Source: Planctomycetota bacterium (GTDB taxonomy: Bacteria; Planctomycetota; Planctomycetia; Pirellulales; UBA1268). From it: DNA of 32,959 nt. Numbering within the stretch: the first letter of the stretch is position 1; every line of letters begins with the position of its first letter. Made by a program: the position numbers and the translations under genes. The stretch spans positions 1-32,959 of the forward strand of contig QWPO01000028.1 in assembly GCA_003669255.1 (NCBI GenBank). The letters are read 5' to 3'. This document shows positions 1 to 8,362 of this stretch, in pieces. The notes under the pieces are model-generated. The model worked only from the letters and a program-made list of their open reading frames with translations. It did no database searches and was not told the origin of the DNA.

Positions 1-1
1 C

Positions 2-523
2 ATGCGTCCCCGGGAGACCGGCCCAGTCCGTGGCGACGCCACGCGGACCGACAGGCCCGCGGAGTCCAAGGAAGGCGACGACGCAGCCGGCAGCGAAGGC
101 CGTGGCCGCCGGCGCCGGCGGCGGCGTGGCGGCGAGGGACGGTCGCGAAGCGACCGTGAATCCTCGTCTTCGTCATCATCATCGAGCCGTGATTCGGGCC
201 AGCCACGCCAGCGAAGCCGGAGTGGCCGGCGGTCGTCCGGAGAATCTCGGTCGTCCTCTTTCTCGCGGGGCCGCCGCGATGACTTCGCACCGGTCGCCGG
301 CCGTCACGAAGACGATGACGAGGGCCTTGAGTTCCTCGGGGTCGAGGAGGCTGGCCAGGAGTCGCAGCGCCGTCAGCGGGCCGCCGAGGACGAAGACATC
401 CTCGTCGAAAGCGGCCTCAACACGGTGCTCGACGTGCCCAGCTGGGTCGAGGCGATCGGGATCGTGATCGCCGGCAACCTCGACGCCCGCAACAAGGGCC
501 GCAGCGGCGACCGCAGCCGCTAG
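2..523 (+). CDS. C-terminal part of a Ser/Arg-rich low-complexity conserved hypothetical protein (5' truncated by window)
   Basis: ORF open to window edge; low-complexity RGRRRRRRRGGEGRSRS / SSSSSSSSSR segment followed by ordered acidic C-terminus DILVESGLNTVLDVPSWVEAIGIVIAGNLDARNKGR. Confidence 0.6.
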   Translation: MRPRETGPVRGDATRTDRPAESKEGDDAAGSEGRGRRRRRRRGGEGRSRSDRESSSSSSSSSRDSGQPRQRSRSGRRSSGESRSSSFSRGRRDDFAPVAGRHEDDDEGLEFLGVEEAGQESQRRQRAAEDEDILVESGLNTVLDVPSWVEAIGIVIAGNLDARNKGRSGDRSR

Positions 524-536
524 AGCGACACGTCGA

Positions 537-1280
537 TTACTTCAGCGAGATCGTCCGGGCCAGCGGCCGGAGGATCTGCTCGACGACGCAGGAGTCGACC
601 ACCTCGCGGCCGAGTTGGGCCAGCCGATCCATCGCGTCGACGTAGCTGGTATCCGGGTCGAGGCTGCCGTACTGCCGGGCCGTCACGTACACGCTCAGCT
701 GCTCCTCGTTGAACTCCCCGGTCCGCACCTGGAAGGCGTTGGTCCGTGTCTCGGTGCTCACCCGCACCTGAATGCGGCAGTCCTCCTCGATGGCGATCGT
801 GAGCGACGGCTCGTAGTTGATCACTCGCGCCCCGGGGGCGTCGCCGAGCCGTTCCAGGGCCGGCCCCACTCCGAGGGCCTCGGCAAGGAGGGCGTTGTGG
901 TTACCGCGATAGGCGAAATCGAAGCCGAAGAGCACGTCGAGAGCCTCACACTCAAGCGGGCTCACCGAGAGGAACGCCGGGGCGAGATCGAGCACCAGAC
1001 GGTGCTGCTCGAGGGCATCGTCGATCGATGACGGATTGACCTGGCCGGAGCAAAGCCGCTTGGCCTCGACCGCGGCCCAGCGGTAGCGCCCCTGGTCCTT
1101 GTCCTCCTCGAGCACGTAGTCGCGCTTGTCGCGGCAGTAGAACTTCCGCATCGACGGAAAACGCTTCTGCACCCGCTCGAAGTACTGGAGGATCGTCTCC
1201 CTCTGGGCCGGGAGTTCGATCTCCGTGGCCAGGTTCATGTTGACGTAGAAGTCGTCGGCGAGCGACGCGTAGGGCGTCAT
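537..1280 (-). CDS. conserved hypothetical protein
   Basis: 247 aa ORF with normal globular composition (MTPYASLADDFYVNMNLATEIELPAQRETILQYFERVQKRFPSMRKFYCRDKRDYVLEEDKDQ...); convergent with upstream ORF. Confidence 0.8.
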   Translation of the reverse strand: MTPYASLADDFYVNMNLATEIELPAQRETILQYFERVQKRFPSMRKFYCRDKRDYVLEEDKDQGRYRWAAVEAKRLCSGQVNPSSIDDALEQHRLVLDLAPAFLSVSPLECEALDVLFGFDFAYRGNHNALLAEALGVGPALERLGDAPGARVINYEPSLTIAIEEDCRIQVRVSTETRTNAFQVRTGEFNEEQLSVYVTARQYGSLDPDTSYVDAMDRLAQLGREVVDSCVVEQILRPLARTISLK

Positions 1281-1495
1281 GTCCTGGAGGAACTCCCGAG
1301 GAAAAAGGGGCGGGGAACTCGCGAGTATAGCAAGGCGGGGCCGGCATCTCGCCCCGGGACGTCCGCTGGGACCAAGGCCCGGATGCCCACGACTGGAAAC
1401 CTTCCCCGATGATCGTCATAATCCGGAGCGACGGGGGGAGTTCGGAAGGACCCTCCGTCCTTCTGCGCTCCGCCCGCGTGCAAGAGCGCCCAGCC

Positions 1496-1699
1496 ATGGC
1501 TTCGAACTCCGGAGCAGCCAGCATTCCCGACGAGCGGCTGTCGATCGAACAGCGGCACGACGGCGCCATTCTGGTCCGCGTGAAGTCGGAGGGCACCGAG
1601 GGCTCGCGACTCCCCGACGCTGTGTTCTCGTTTCGCTGCGGCGACCCCCAGTATTCCTACTGGCTCGCTCGCCTCAAGACGGCCGACGGCAGTCGCTGA
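1496..1699 (+). CDS. small hypothetical protein
   Basis: Internal ATG of ORF 1409-1699 gives MASNSGAASIPDERLSIEQRHDGAILVRVKSEGTEGSRLPDAVFSFRCGDPQYSYWLARLKTADGSR; plausible globular composition. Confidence 0.5.
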   Translation: MASNSGAASIPDERLSIEQRHDGAILVRVKSEGTEGSRLPDAVFSFRCGDPQYSYWLARLKTADGSR

Positions 1700-1758
1700 A
1701 CGCCGCTCACAGGCCCTCGGTTTGATCCTCACGCGTTCAAGAGGCTCGTGGCCTTCTC

Positions 1759-1783
1759 GTAGCACAGGTTTTCAACCTGTGTG
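1759..1783 (+). repeat. palindromic repeat unit, CAGGTT family
   Basis: GTAGCACAGGTT TTC AACCTGTGTG, between convergent 1496-1699 (+) and rho (-). Confidence 0.9.
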
Positions 1784-1799
1784 TCTTGGTTGAGCCCTA

Positions 1800-3194
1800 T
1801 CAGTCGTCGCGCGAACTGGCGATCAGCGAGATGAACTCGCGGTTGCTCTTGAACTTCGCGAGCTGCTTCGTGAGTTGCTCCATCGCATCCACGTGGTGCA
1901 TGCTCGACAGCGTTCGCCGCAGCATGTTGACCGCGTGGAGCGTGTTGGGATCGAGCAGCTTCTCCTCGCGACGTGTTCCTGACTGCGAGATGTCGATGGC
2001 AGGCCAGACACGGCGGTCGGAGAGTTTCCGGTCGAGCACGAGCTCCATGTTGCCGGTGCCCTTGAACTCCTGAAAAATCAACTCGTCCATGCGGCTGCCG
2101 GTATCGATGAGGGCGGTGGCCACGATCGTCAGCGAGCCCCCCTCCTCAAACACGCGGGCCGTGGCGAAGAGCTTCTTGGGAATATCGAGGGCCTTGATGT
2201 CGACGCCGCCCGACATCGTCCGGCCGGTGTTGCCGACCCACTTGTTGAAGGCCCGGGCCATGCGGGTGATCGAGTCCATCAACAGGAACACGTCCTTGCC
2301 GGTCTCGGCCATCCGCTTGCAACGCTCGACGACGAGTTGCGAGAGCCGCACGTGGCTCTCCACGTCGCAGTCGAGGCTGCTGGCGAGCACATCACCCTTC
2401 ACCGACCGCTTCATGTCGGTGACCTCCTCGGGCCGCTCGTCGACAAGCAGCATCACGAGGCTGAGTTCCGGGTGGTTGGTGGAGATGGCCTGCGAGACCT
2501 GCTGAAGGAGCACGGTCTTGCCCGTCCGCGGTGGCGCAACGATCAGGGCCCGCTGCCCCTTGCCGAGGGGCGTGAGGATATCCATCACCCGCGTGGTGAT
2601 CGGCTGCTGTCCCGTCTCGAGACGTAGCCACGTCTCGGGATTGATCGGCGTGAGCTGGTCGAACGCCTTGACGTTGATGTAGTCGTCGGGAGGCATGCCC
2701 TCGACCGACTCGATTTCGCGAACCCGCGGTCCCTGCTGCCGCCTGCCGGGCTGGACGAGAGCCTTGAGGTACACGCCCTCGCGAAGGCGATACCGGTCGA
2801 TCATCGTGGCCGGCACGAAGGGATCGGTGCGTTCCCGCGTGTAGTTGGTCTCCACGCTGCGGAGGAATCCGTAGCCGTTGGGGTGCATCTCCAGCACGCC
2901 CACACCCGGCTCCAGCGGGATCGGCTCGCCGTTTTCAGCGACCTCCGGCTCCAGCTCCGGCGGCCTCATGCCCTCGCTGTCCATGTCCACGGCCCCGGCT
3001 CCGGCCTGCGGCGGGCCACCACCGCCACCACCGCCACCGCCGCCGCCACGGCGAAATCGGCGACGACGGCCGTAGCCGCCGCCTTGGTATCCCTGACCGG
3101 GGCCCTGCCCCGGACCCGGCCCAGGCCCCTGACCGGGGCCCTGTCCCTGACCACCGTACCCACCGGGACGCCGCGAACGCCTGCGCTTCGACAT
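1800..3194 (-). CDS. rho: transcription termination factor Rho with Gly/Arg/Gln-rich N-terminal extension
   Basis: Walker A APPRTGKTVLLQQ, LLVDERPEEVTDM, SGGVDIKALDIPKKLFATARVFEEGGSLTIVATALIDTGSRMDE, RRVWPAIDISQSGTRREE; start chosen at MSKRRRSRRPGG (3194) rather than the upstream ATG at 3266. Confidence 0.97.
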   Translation of the reverse strand: MSKRRRSRRPGGYGGQGQGPGQGPGPGPGQGPGQGYQGGGYGRRRRFRRGGGGGGGGGGGPPQAGAGAVDMDSEGMRPPELEPEVAENGEPIPLEPGVGVLEMHPNGYGFLRSVETNYTRERTDPFVPATMIDRYRLREGVYLKALVQPGRRQQGPRVREIESVEGMPPDDYINVKAFDQLTPINPETWLRLETGQQPITTRVMDILTPLGKGQRALIVAPPRTGKTVLLQQVSQAISTNHPELSLVMLLVDERPEEVTDMKRSVKGDVLASSLDCDVESHVRLSQLVVERCKRMAETGKDVFLLMDSITRMARAFNKWVGNTGRTMSGGVDIKALDIPKKLFATARVFEEGGSLTIVATALIDTGSRMDELIFQEFKGTGNMELVLDRKLSDRRVWPAIDISQSGTRREEKLLDPNTLHAVNMLRRTLSSMHHVDAMEQLTKQLAKFKSNREFISLIASSRDD

Positions 3195-3584
3195 GGATGC
3201 TGAAAACCCCTGAACTGGAATCTGATCTGAAATCCGAACCGGAAACCGCCCTGAAATGCTGGTCACTCGGAAAGCGTGAACACCGTCTGGCTCAACCTGG
3301 CTGCTTTCGCACGGACGTGGGCGTCACCGCCCGAATCCTGAGACGGACTTTCCGCGGACGACCGTGGAAAATCCTCGAAAACGAAGCCGTCGTAACGACG
3401 GCATCCGAAACGATGCCGCGACCTCTGACCCGGGGCTCTTAGGAAACCCCAATGGGAAGACCCCTCGCGGAGTCCTGACTCCCTGGCCGCGACCCGTCTC
3501 ACAAGCTGTTGAGACGAAGCCCTGCGACAAGCCTCCGGAAGGCTCAAAGCTCGTTCCGGAATCGTCAGTCACGACGACTTGCGA

Positions 3585-3613
3585 AGTATCCGTGGGAGCT
3601 GCATATCTGTCAA
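3585..3613 (-). promoter_or_regulatory. predicted sigma70-type promoter for rho
   Basis: Minus strand TTGACA (3608-3613), 17-bp spacer, GATACT (3585-3590); about 390 nt upstream of the rho start. Confidence 0.6.
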
Positions 3614-3899
3614 GCAGGGGGACCAACAGGACACCTGCCGGGGCGTCGCGAAAAACCCGATAAAATACGCATGAATAGGTGTTTTCGCCCCGGAGAACTG
3701 GGGGGGCTGGGAGGCCCGTCACGAGCCTTGTTTTCGAGTGCTGGCTGCCGCTGGCGATTTCGATGCGATTCCTGCATCCGGATCAACCGATACCAGACGC
3801 AGGGTTTTCCCGATCGGCAGGCTGCCCAAGCCTCCGGGCAATGGTGGCCGGAGTCAGGGGCGACGCCGCGACCGGATTCTCGATCACGGGGCCAGAGCG

Positions 3900-5474
3900 A
3901 TGGGTGGGGCAACAACAACAGGTCGGTGGTCAGCTGTGTCGCATGCGGCGACGACTCGTACGGTCGGCGTGCTGGTCTTCGCGCTCTTTTCCGTTCCCGC
4001 ATGGGCGGGCATGACGTGGCATGAGGATCTCGCTGCGGCCCAGACCGCATCCGCCGCGAGCCGTAAGCCTGTCCTCGCCGTGTTCACCGCGTCGTGGAGT
4101 CCGGAATCGACCGCGTTTGAGCAGCAGGTTCTGGTTGCCAACGAAGTCGAGGCCGTGCTGGCGGCGTGCTTCGAGCCGATCCGCATCGATGTCGATCAGC
4201 GGCCCGGCCTCACCAAGCGACTCGAGGTGGCGCACGTGCCATCGGCATGCGTGCTCGGCGAGGGCAATGCGGTCCTCGCACGATTCGACTGCCCGTCGAC
4301 ATCACCCGGTTTCGTGGCGATCGCGGCACGCACCGCCCAGGAAGCCGCGTCCTGCGCCGCCGCCAAGCAGCCGACCGGCGACGCCTCGGCCGTGGCATGG
4401 AGCGTGGCCTCCGACGACCGCTCCGCCGCTGAGCGGGCGGCCGCCGACTTCCCCGCAACACCTGGCGATGGCAGCCCGCTGACGGAATCAGCCGCTCCGA
4501 CGGCGTTGGGGCGTGGCTCGATCTCACTCGTGACGGCGAAAGTTCGGCAGCTCTCCAGCTTTGCGACCGGAACCTCGCGTTCCGTGGGCAGCGGCGCGCC
4601 GCAGCCGCCTTCGTCGCCCGCCATCGCTACCAGCGAGCCGCCGCCGAGCCGCTTTGTATCGTCCACTCCTAACGATCAGCCGACGCTCCCGCAGTCCGCG
4701 CCTCCGTCGTGGCCCGCCGAGCCGGCCAGCCGGGACTCCGCCTTCGCCAACGCCCCGCAGCAGCCTGCGGCTGCCCAAACGATCGAACCTCATCCAGCCG
4801 CAACGCCGTGGCTGTCCGGTTCTGCGTCGGCGGGTGCCTTGCCGCCATCGGGCCCCGAGTCGTCGGCCGTCGCCGCGGATCCGTCCGAGAACACAAAGCC
4901 AACGAGCACGTGGTCGTCGTTCGTGACCGCATTTCAGAAGCCGTTCAGCATCTTCTCGAAGCCGTCCAAGCCCGCAGAGCCGCCGACGATGCCGCCCGCG
5001 CGGCCCACGTCGCCGCTCGCCGCGACGCCCTCGACAACGGCTTCGGCCGCCGCCTCGCTCGCGGACGCGGCTCCGGTAGGCCCCGATCCTCACGGCTCGA
5101 TGCCGCTGGGGCTCGAGGGCTACTGCCCCGTGACGCTCGCCGAGAAGGGCGTCTGGACGGAAGGCCGCGCCCAGTGGGGTGTTAGGCACCGCGGTCGCAC
5201 GTACCTGTTCGCCGGCCCTGAACAGCAGCAAGCGTTCCTGGCCTCGCCCGACCGCTACTCTCCGGCCCTCTCCGGCGACGACCCTGTGGCCGTCGTTGAT
5301 CAGGGCAAGAGCCTGCCGGGCCGACGGGCGTACGGTGTGACCTATCAATCGCGGATGTATCTCTTCTCTTCTTCGGAGACGCGGGCCCAGTTCGCCGCCA
5401 ATCCGGAGCGATACACCGCCCCCGTGACGCTCGCCGAGCGGCCGGCACCCGTCGACGCCACTCGGCGGTACTAA
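3900..5474 (+). CDS. secreted thioredoxin-like fold protein with Pro/Ser/Ala-rich linker and two C-terminal YHS-like domains
   Basis: Signal-like VGVLVFALFSVPAWA; KPVLAVFTASWSPESTAFEQQVL resembles a thioredoxin N-terminus; C-terminus GYCPVTLAEKGVWTEGRAQWGVRHRGRTYLFAGPEQQQAFLASPDRYSP and GVTYQSRMYLFSSSETRAQFAANPERYTAP are YHS-like. Confidence 0.8.
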   Translation: MGGATTTGRWSAVSHAATTRTVGVLVFALFSVPAWAGMTWHEDLAAAQTASAASRKPVLAVFTASWSPESTAFEQQVLVANEVEAVLAACFEPIRIDVDQRPGLTKRLEVAHVPSACVLGEGNAVLARFDCPSTSPGFVAIAARTAQEAASCAAAKQPTGDASAVAWSVASDDRSAAERAAADFPATPGDGSPLTESAAPTALGRGSISLVTAKVRQLSSFATGTSRSVGSGAPQPPSSPAIATSEPPPSRFVSSTPNDQPTLPQSAPPSWPAEPASRDSAFANAPQQPAAAQTIEPHPAATPWLSGSASAGALPPSGPESSAVAADPSENTKPTSTWSSFVTAFQKPFSIFSKPSKPAEPPTMPPARPTSPLAATPSTTASAAASLADAAPVGPDPHGSMPLGLEGYCPVTLAEKGVWTEGRAQWGVRHRGRTYLFAGPEQQQAFLASPDRYSPALSGDDPVAVVDQGKSLPGRRAYGVTYQSRMYLFSSSETRAQFAANPERYTAPVTLAERPAPVDATRRY

Positions 5475-5498
5475 GATCACCGCAGGGCGTGCTCTCCG

Positions 5499-5656
5499 GT
5501 AGCACAGGTTCGCAACCTGTGCCGTTTTCTGAGCAGGTTAACAACCTGCTCTACATTTCCCCACGTAGCACAGGTTGGCAACCTGTGCCGTTTTCGAGCA
5601 GGTTAACAACCTGCTCTACGTGCCTCCCCGTAGCGCAGGTTTTCAACCTGCGGCTC
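5499..5656 (+). repeat. cluster of five palindromic CAGGTT-NNN-AACCTG hairpin units, including a tandemly duplicated two-hairpin composite
   Basis: GTAGCACAGGTTCGCAACCTGTGCC, GAGCAGGTTAACAACCTGCTCTAC, GTAGCACAGGTTGGCAACCTGTGCC, GAGCAGGTTAACAACCTGCTCTAC, GTAGCGCAGGTTTTCAACCTGCGGC. Confidence 0.95.
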
Positions 5657-5668
5657 CTCACGCGGCGG

Positions 5669-7270
5669 TCAGCGAGCCCGCGCCCAGCCTTTGCTCCGCT
5701 CCACCGCGTCACGCCAGGTGGCGAGCATCCGCCGTCGCTCCTCGGCGGTGATCCGAGGCTCAAACCGCCGCTCCACGCGGCGGGCATCGGCCACGGCCGT
5801 CGCGTCGGCGAAGAATCCTGCTGCCAGGCCCGCCAACAGTGCCGCGCCGAGCGCCGTCGTCTCCACCACCGCCGGACGCTCCACCACGAGCCCGATCACA
5901 TCGGCCTGGACCTGCATGAGGAGGTCGTTGCCGCTGGCCCCACCGTCCACCCGCAGATGGCGGAGCGCGACCCCCGAATCCCGCTGCATGCACTCCACCA
6001 CATCGGCCACCGACAGTGCGATGGCCTCGAGCGCCGCCCGGGCGACGTGGCCACGGCTCGTGCCCCGCGACAGGCCGATGATCAGGCCCCGCGCCGCGGG
6101 ATCCCAATAGGGTGCGCCAAGTCCAGTGAGCGCCGGCACGATCGTCACGCCGCCGTTGTCGGCCACGCTCGTCGCGAGCAGCTCCACGTCGGCGGCCTTC
6201 TCGATCAGGCCGAGGCCGTCGCGGAGCCAGCCCACGAGCGCTCCCGCGATGAACACCGATCCCTCCAGGCAGTAGTGCGGCCCGGGCGGTGACCCGCATC
6301 CGGGTGTCGTCAACAATCCGCTGTCGCTCACCACCGGCCGGTCGCCGGTCGAGAACATCAGAAACGCCCCCGTGCCGTAGGTGTTCTTTGCGTCGCCGGG
6401 CCGCTCGACCCCCTGCCCGAAGGCTGCGGCCTGCTGGTCGCCGGCGCAGCCCAGGATCGGCACGGCCGCGCCGAAGAGTGCCGGCTCGGTCTCCCCGAAC
6501 CAACCGCTCGACGGCCGGACCTCGGGCAGCATGCACCGCGGCACGCCGAAGATGCGGCAGAGGTCGTCGCTCCAGGCAAGCGTGCCGATGTCGAAGAGCA
6601 GCGTGCGGCTGGCGTTGGTGACGTCGGTGGCGTGCACGCGGCCGCCGGTGAGCCGCCAGATCAGAAACGAGTCGACGGTGCCGAAGAGCACCTCGCCCCG
6701 CTCGCACCGCCCACGCAGACCGGGAATCGTCTCCAGCAGGTGCACGATCTTCGTCGCGGAGAAGTAGGGGTCGAGCACGAGGCCCGTCCGCCGCCGCACC
6801 TCTAGCTCGACGCCCGCGGCCTTCAGCCGTGTGCAGATCGGCGCCGACACGCGGCTCTGCCAGACGATCGCCGGCGCGACCGGCTTTCCCGTCTCCTTCT
6901 CCCAGAGGATCGTCGTCTCCCGCTGGTTGGTGATCCCGATCGCGGCCACGTGGTCGGCGGCAACGCCGGCCGACTCGAGCACCCGCCGCGCGCACGAGAG
7001 CTGCGTCCGCCAGATGTCCTCAGGGTCGTGCTCGACGATCCCGAGGTCGGCGCCGTCTGGCCCCGCCTCGCTGCGGGCGTGCTGCGGAAACTCCTCCTGG
7101 GCCACCGCGACCGGTGTGCCCCGCTGATCGAAGAGGATCGCACGGCTCGAGGTGGTGCCTTGGTCGAGTGCGAGCACGCAGGTGGCCGAGGGCCGCGATG
7201 GCAAGGTCGAGATCTCCGTGATGGGCGAAGGACGTGGGGGCCGAGTATCCTCGACAACGTCCCTGGACAC
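5669..7270 (-). CDS. glpK: glycerol kinase
   Basis: FGGY kinase: CVLALDQGTTSSRAILFDQRG, ITNQRETTILWEKETGKPVAPAIVWQ, GCAGDQQAAAFGQG...KNTYGTGAFLMFSTG; exact start uncertain (about 30 aa extra N-terminus). Confidence 0.95.
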   Translation of the reverse strand: MSRDVVEDTRPPRPSPITEISTLPSRPSATCVLALDQGTTSSRAILFDQRGTPVAVAQEEFPQHARSEAGPDGADLGIVEHDPEDIWRTQLSCARRVLESAGVAADHVAAIGITNQRETTILWEKETGKPVAPAIVWQSRVSAPICTRLKAAGVELEVRRRTGLVLDPYFSATKIVHLLETIPGLRGRCERGEVLFGTVDSFLIWRLTGGRVHATDVTNASRTLLFDIGTLAWSDDLCRIFGVPRCMLPEVRPSSGWFGETEPALFGAAVPILGCAGDQQAAAFGQGVERPGDAKNTYGTGAFLMFSTGDRPVVSDSGLLTTPGCGSPPGPHYCLEGSVFIAGALVGWLRDGLGLIEKAADVELLATSVADNGGVTIVPALTGLGAPYWDPAARGLIIGLSRGTSRGHVARAALEAIALSVADVVECMQRDSGVALRHLRVDGGASGNDLLMQVQADVIGLVVERPAVVETTALGAALLAGLAAGFFADATAVADARRVERRFEPRITAEERRRMLATWRDAVERSKGWARAR

Positions 7271-7275
7271 GAGCC

Positions 7276-8328
7276 ATGCCGCCGTCGCTCCCCAATCGCA
7301 GGAACCATCGTACCGCTCGCGGCCGATCCGTCGACGGCTCAGCAGTGCTCACCACGGGCCTCATGCTGCTGTTCGCCCTCGCTGGCTCAGGCCACTCCGC
7401 CGTACCGGATCCGGCCGCACTCGACGCCGCGGTTCGGGCCACGTGGACACGCGTTCCCATCCGCGACTGGGCTCGCCGCGTCTCGGAGATCACGGGCGCC
7501 ACGGTCATCGTCGATTGGCGGCTCGATCCAGACGTCAGCGTCACCCTCGCGAGCGACGGCGACACGCTCCGCTCGCTCCTCGACCGTGTGGCCGCTTCGA
7601 CGGGCGCGGCAGTGGAGCCGCTCGCCTCGACGACACGGCTCGTGCCCCGTGAGGTCTCGGGCCTCGCAGCGGCCGCCGAAGCAGCCCGGCGCCGCGATCT
7701 CCGCGGGCTGCCTCCGGAGATCCGCCGCATCGCCGAACGTCGAGCGTCGTGGACCTGGCCCGCGGCCGCGCAGCCACGCGACCTGGTCGCGGCCGCGGCC
7801 GACGACGCGGGCATCACGATCGCCAGCCTCGACCGCGTGCCGCACGATCACCTGCCGGCCACGTCGCTGCCCCCGCTCCAACTCGCCGAGCGTCTCGATC
7901 TGCTGCTGGCGAACTTCGATCTCCGCGTCGACTGGTCGGCCGCCGGTGGCACGATCGTGCCGATCGATGCGGGCGTTGACCCACTCGACGGCACTGGCAT
8001 CCGCTCGAAACCGGTTCGCCCGATCCGGCCGCGCGAGGTGCCGAAGCGAGCCGGCATCGCCGTCTACTCCCTCCGTCTCGAGGCGCCGCTCAACCAGGCG
8101 GTGCCTGCCGTGGCGAAGAGTCTGGGGCTGGCGTCGTCGCTCGACGAGGCATCACTCGCGGCCCGTGGCATCGCCCCTGGAGAGATCGTTCGGGTGGATG
8201 CCCGCGACCTATCGCGCGACGAACTGCTCGACGCGATCGTGGCTCCGCTCGACCTCGAGTGGAGGATCGAGAACGAAACGCTCCGCGTGTTCGCCGCTCC
8301 GGCCGCCCGCGATGCCCCGAACCCGTGA
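7276..8328 (+). CDS. exported protein with repeated STN/secretin-N-like modules
   Basis: 350 aa from MPPSLPNRR; hydrophobic segment TTGLMLLFALAGSGHSAV; repeated pattern such as IRDWARRVSEITGATVIVDWRLDPDVSVTLASDGDTLRSLLDRVAASTG. Confidence 0.75.
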   Translation: MPPSLPNRRNHRTARGRSVDGSAVLTTGLMLLFALAGSGHSAVPDPAALDAAVRATWTRVPIRDWARRVSEITGATVIVDWRLDPDVSVTLASDGDTLRSLLDRVAASTGAAVEPLASTTRLVPREVSGLAAAAEAARRRDLRGLPPEIRRIAERRASWTWPAAAQPRDLVAAAADDAGITIASLDRVPHDHLPATSLPPLQLAERLDLLLANFDLRVDWSAAGGTIVPIDAGVDPLDGTGIRSKPVRPIRPREVPKRAGIAVYSLRLEAPLNQAVPAVAKSLGLASSLDEASLAARGIAPGEIVRVDARDLSRDELLDAIVAPLDLEWRIENETLRVFAAPAARDAPNP

Positions 8329-8362
8329 ACCGACGCCGTGACCAGCGCCGTGCCGCGACAGC

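Noticed and set aside
5489-6292. 267-aa plus-strand ORF beginning with repeated STGxQPVPF motifs
   Set aside because: The protein repeat is just translation of the CAGGTT palindromes followed by the antisense strand of glpK.
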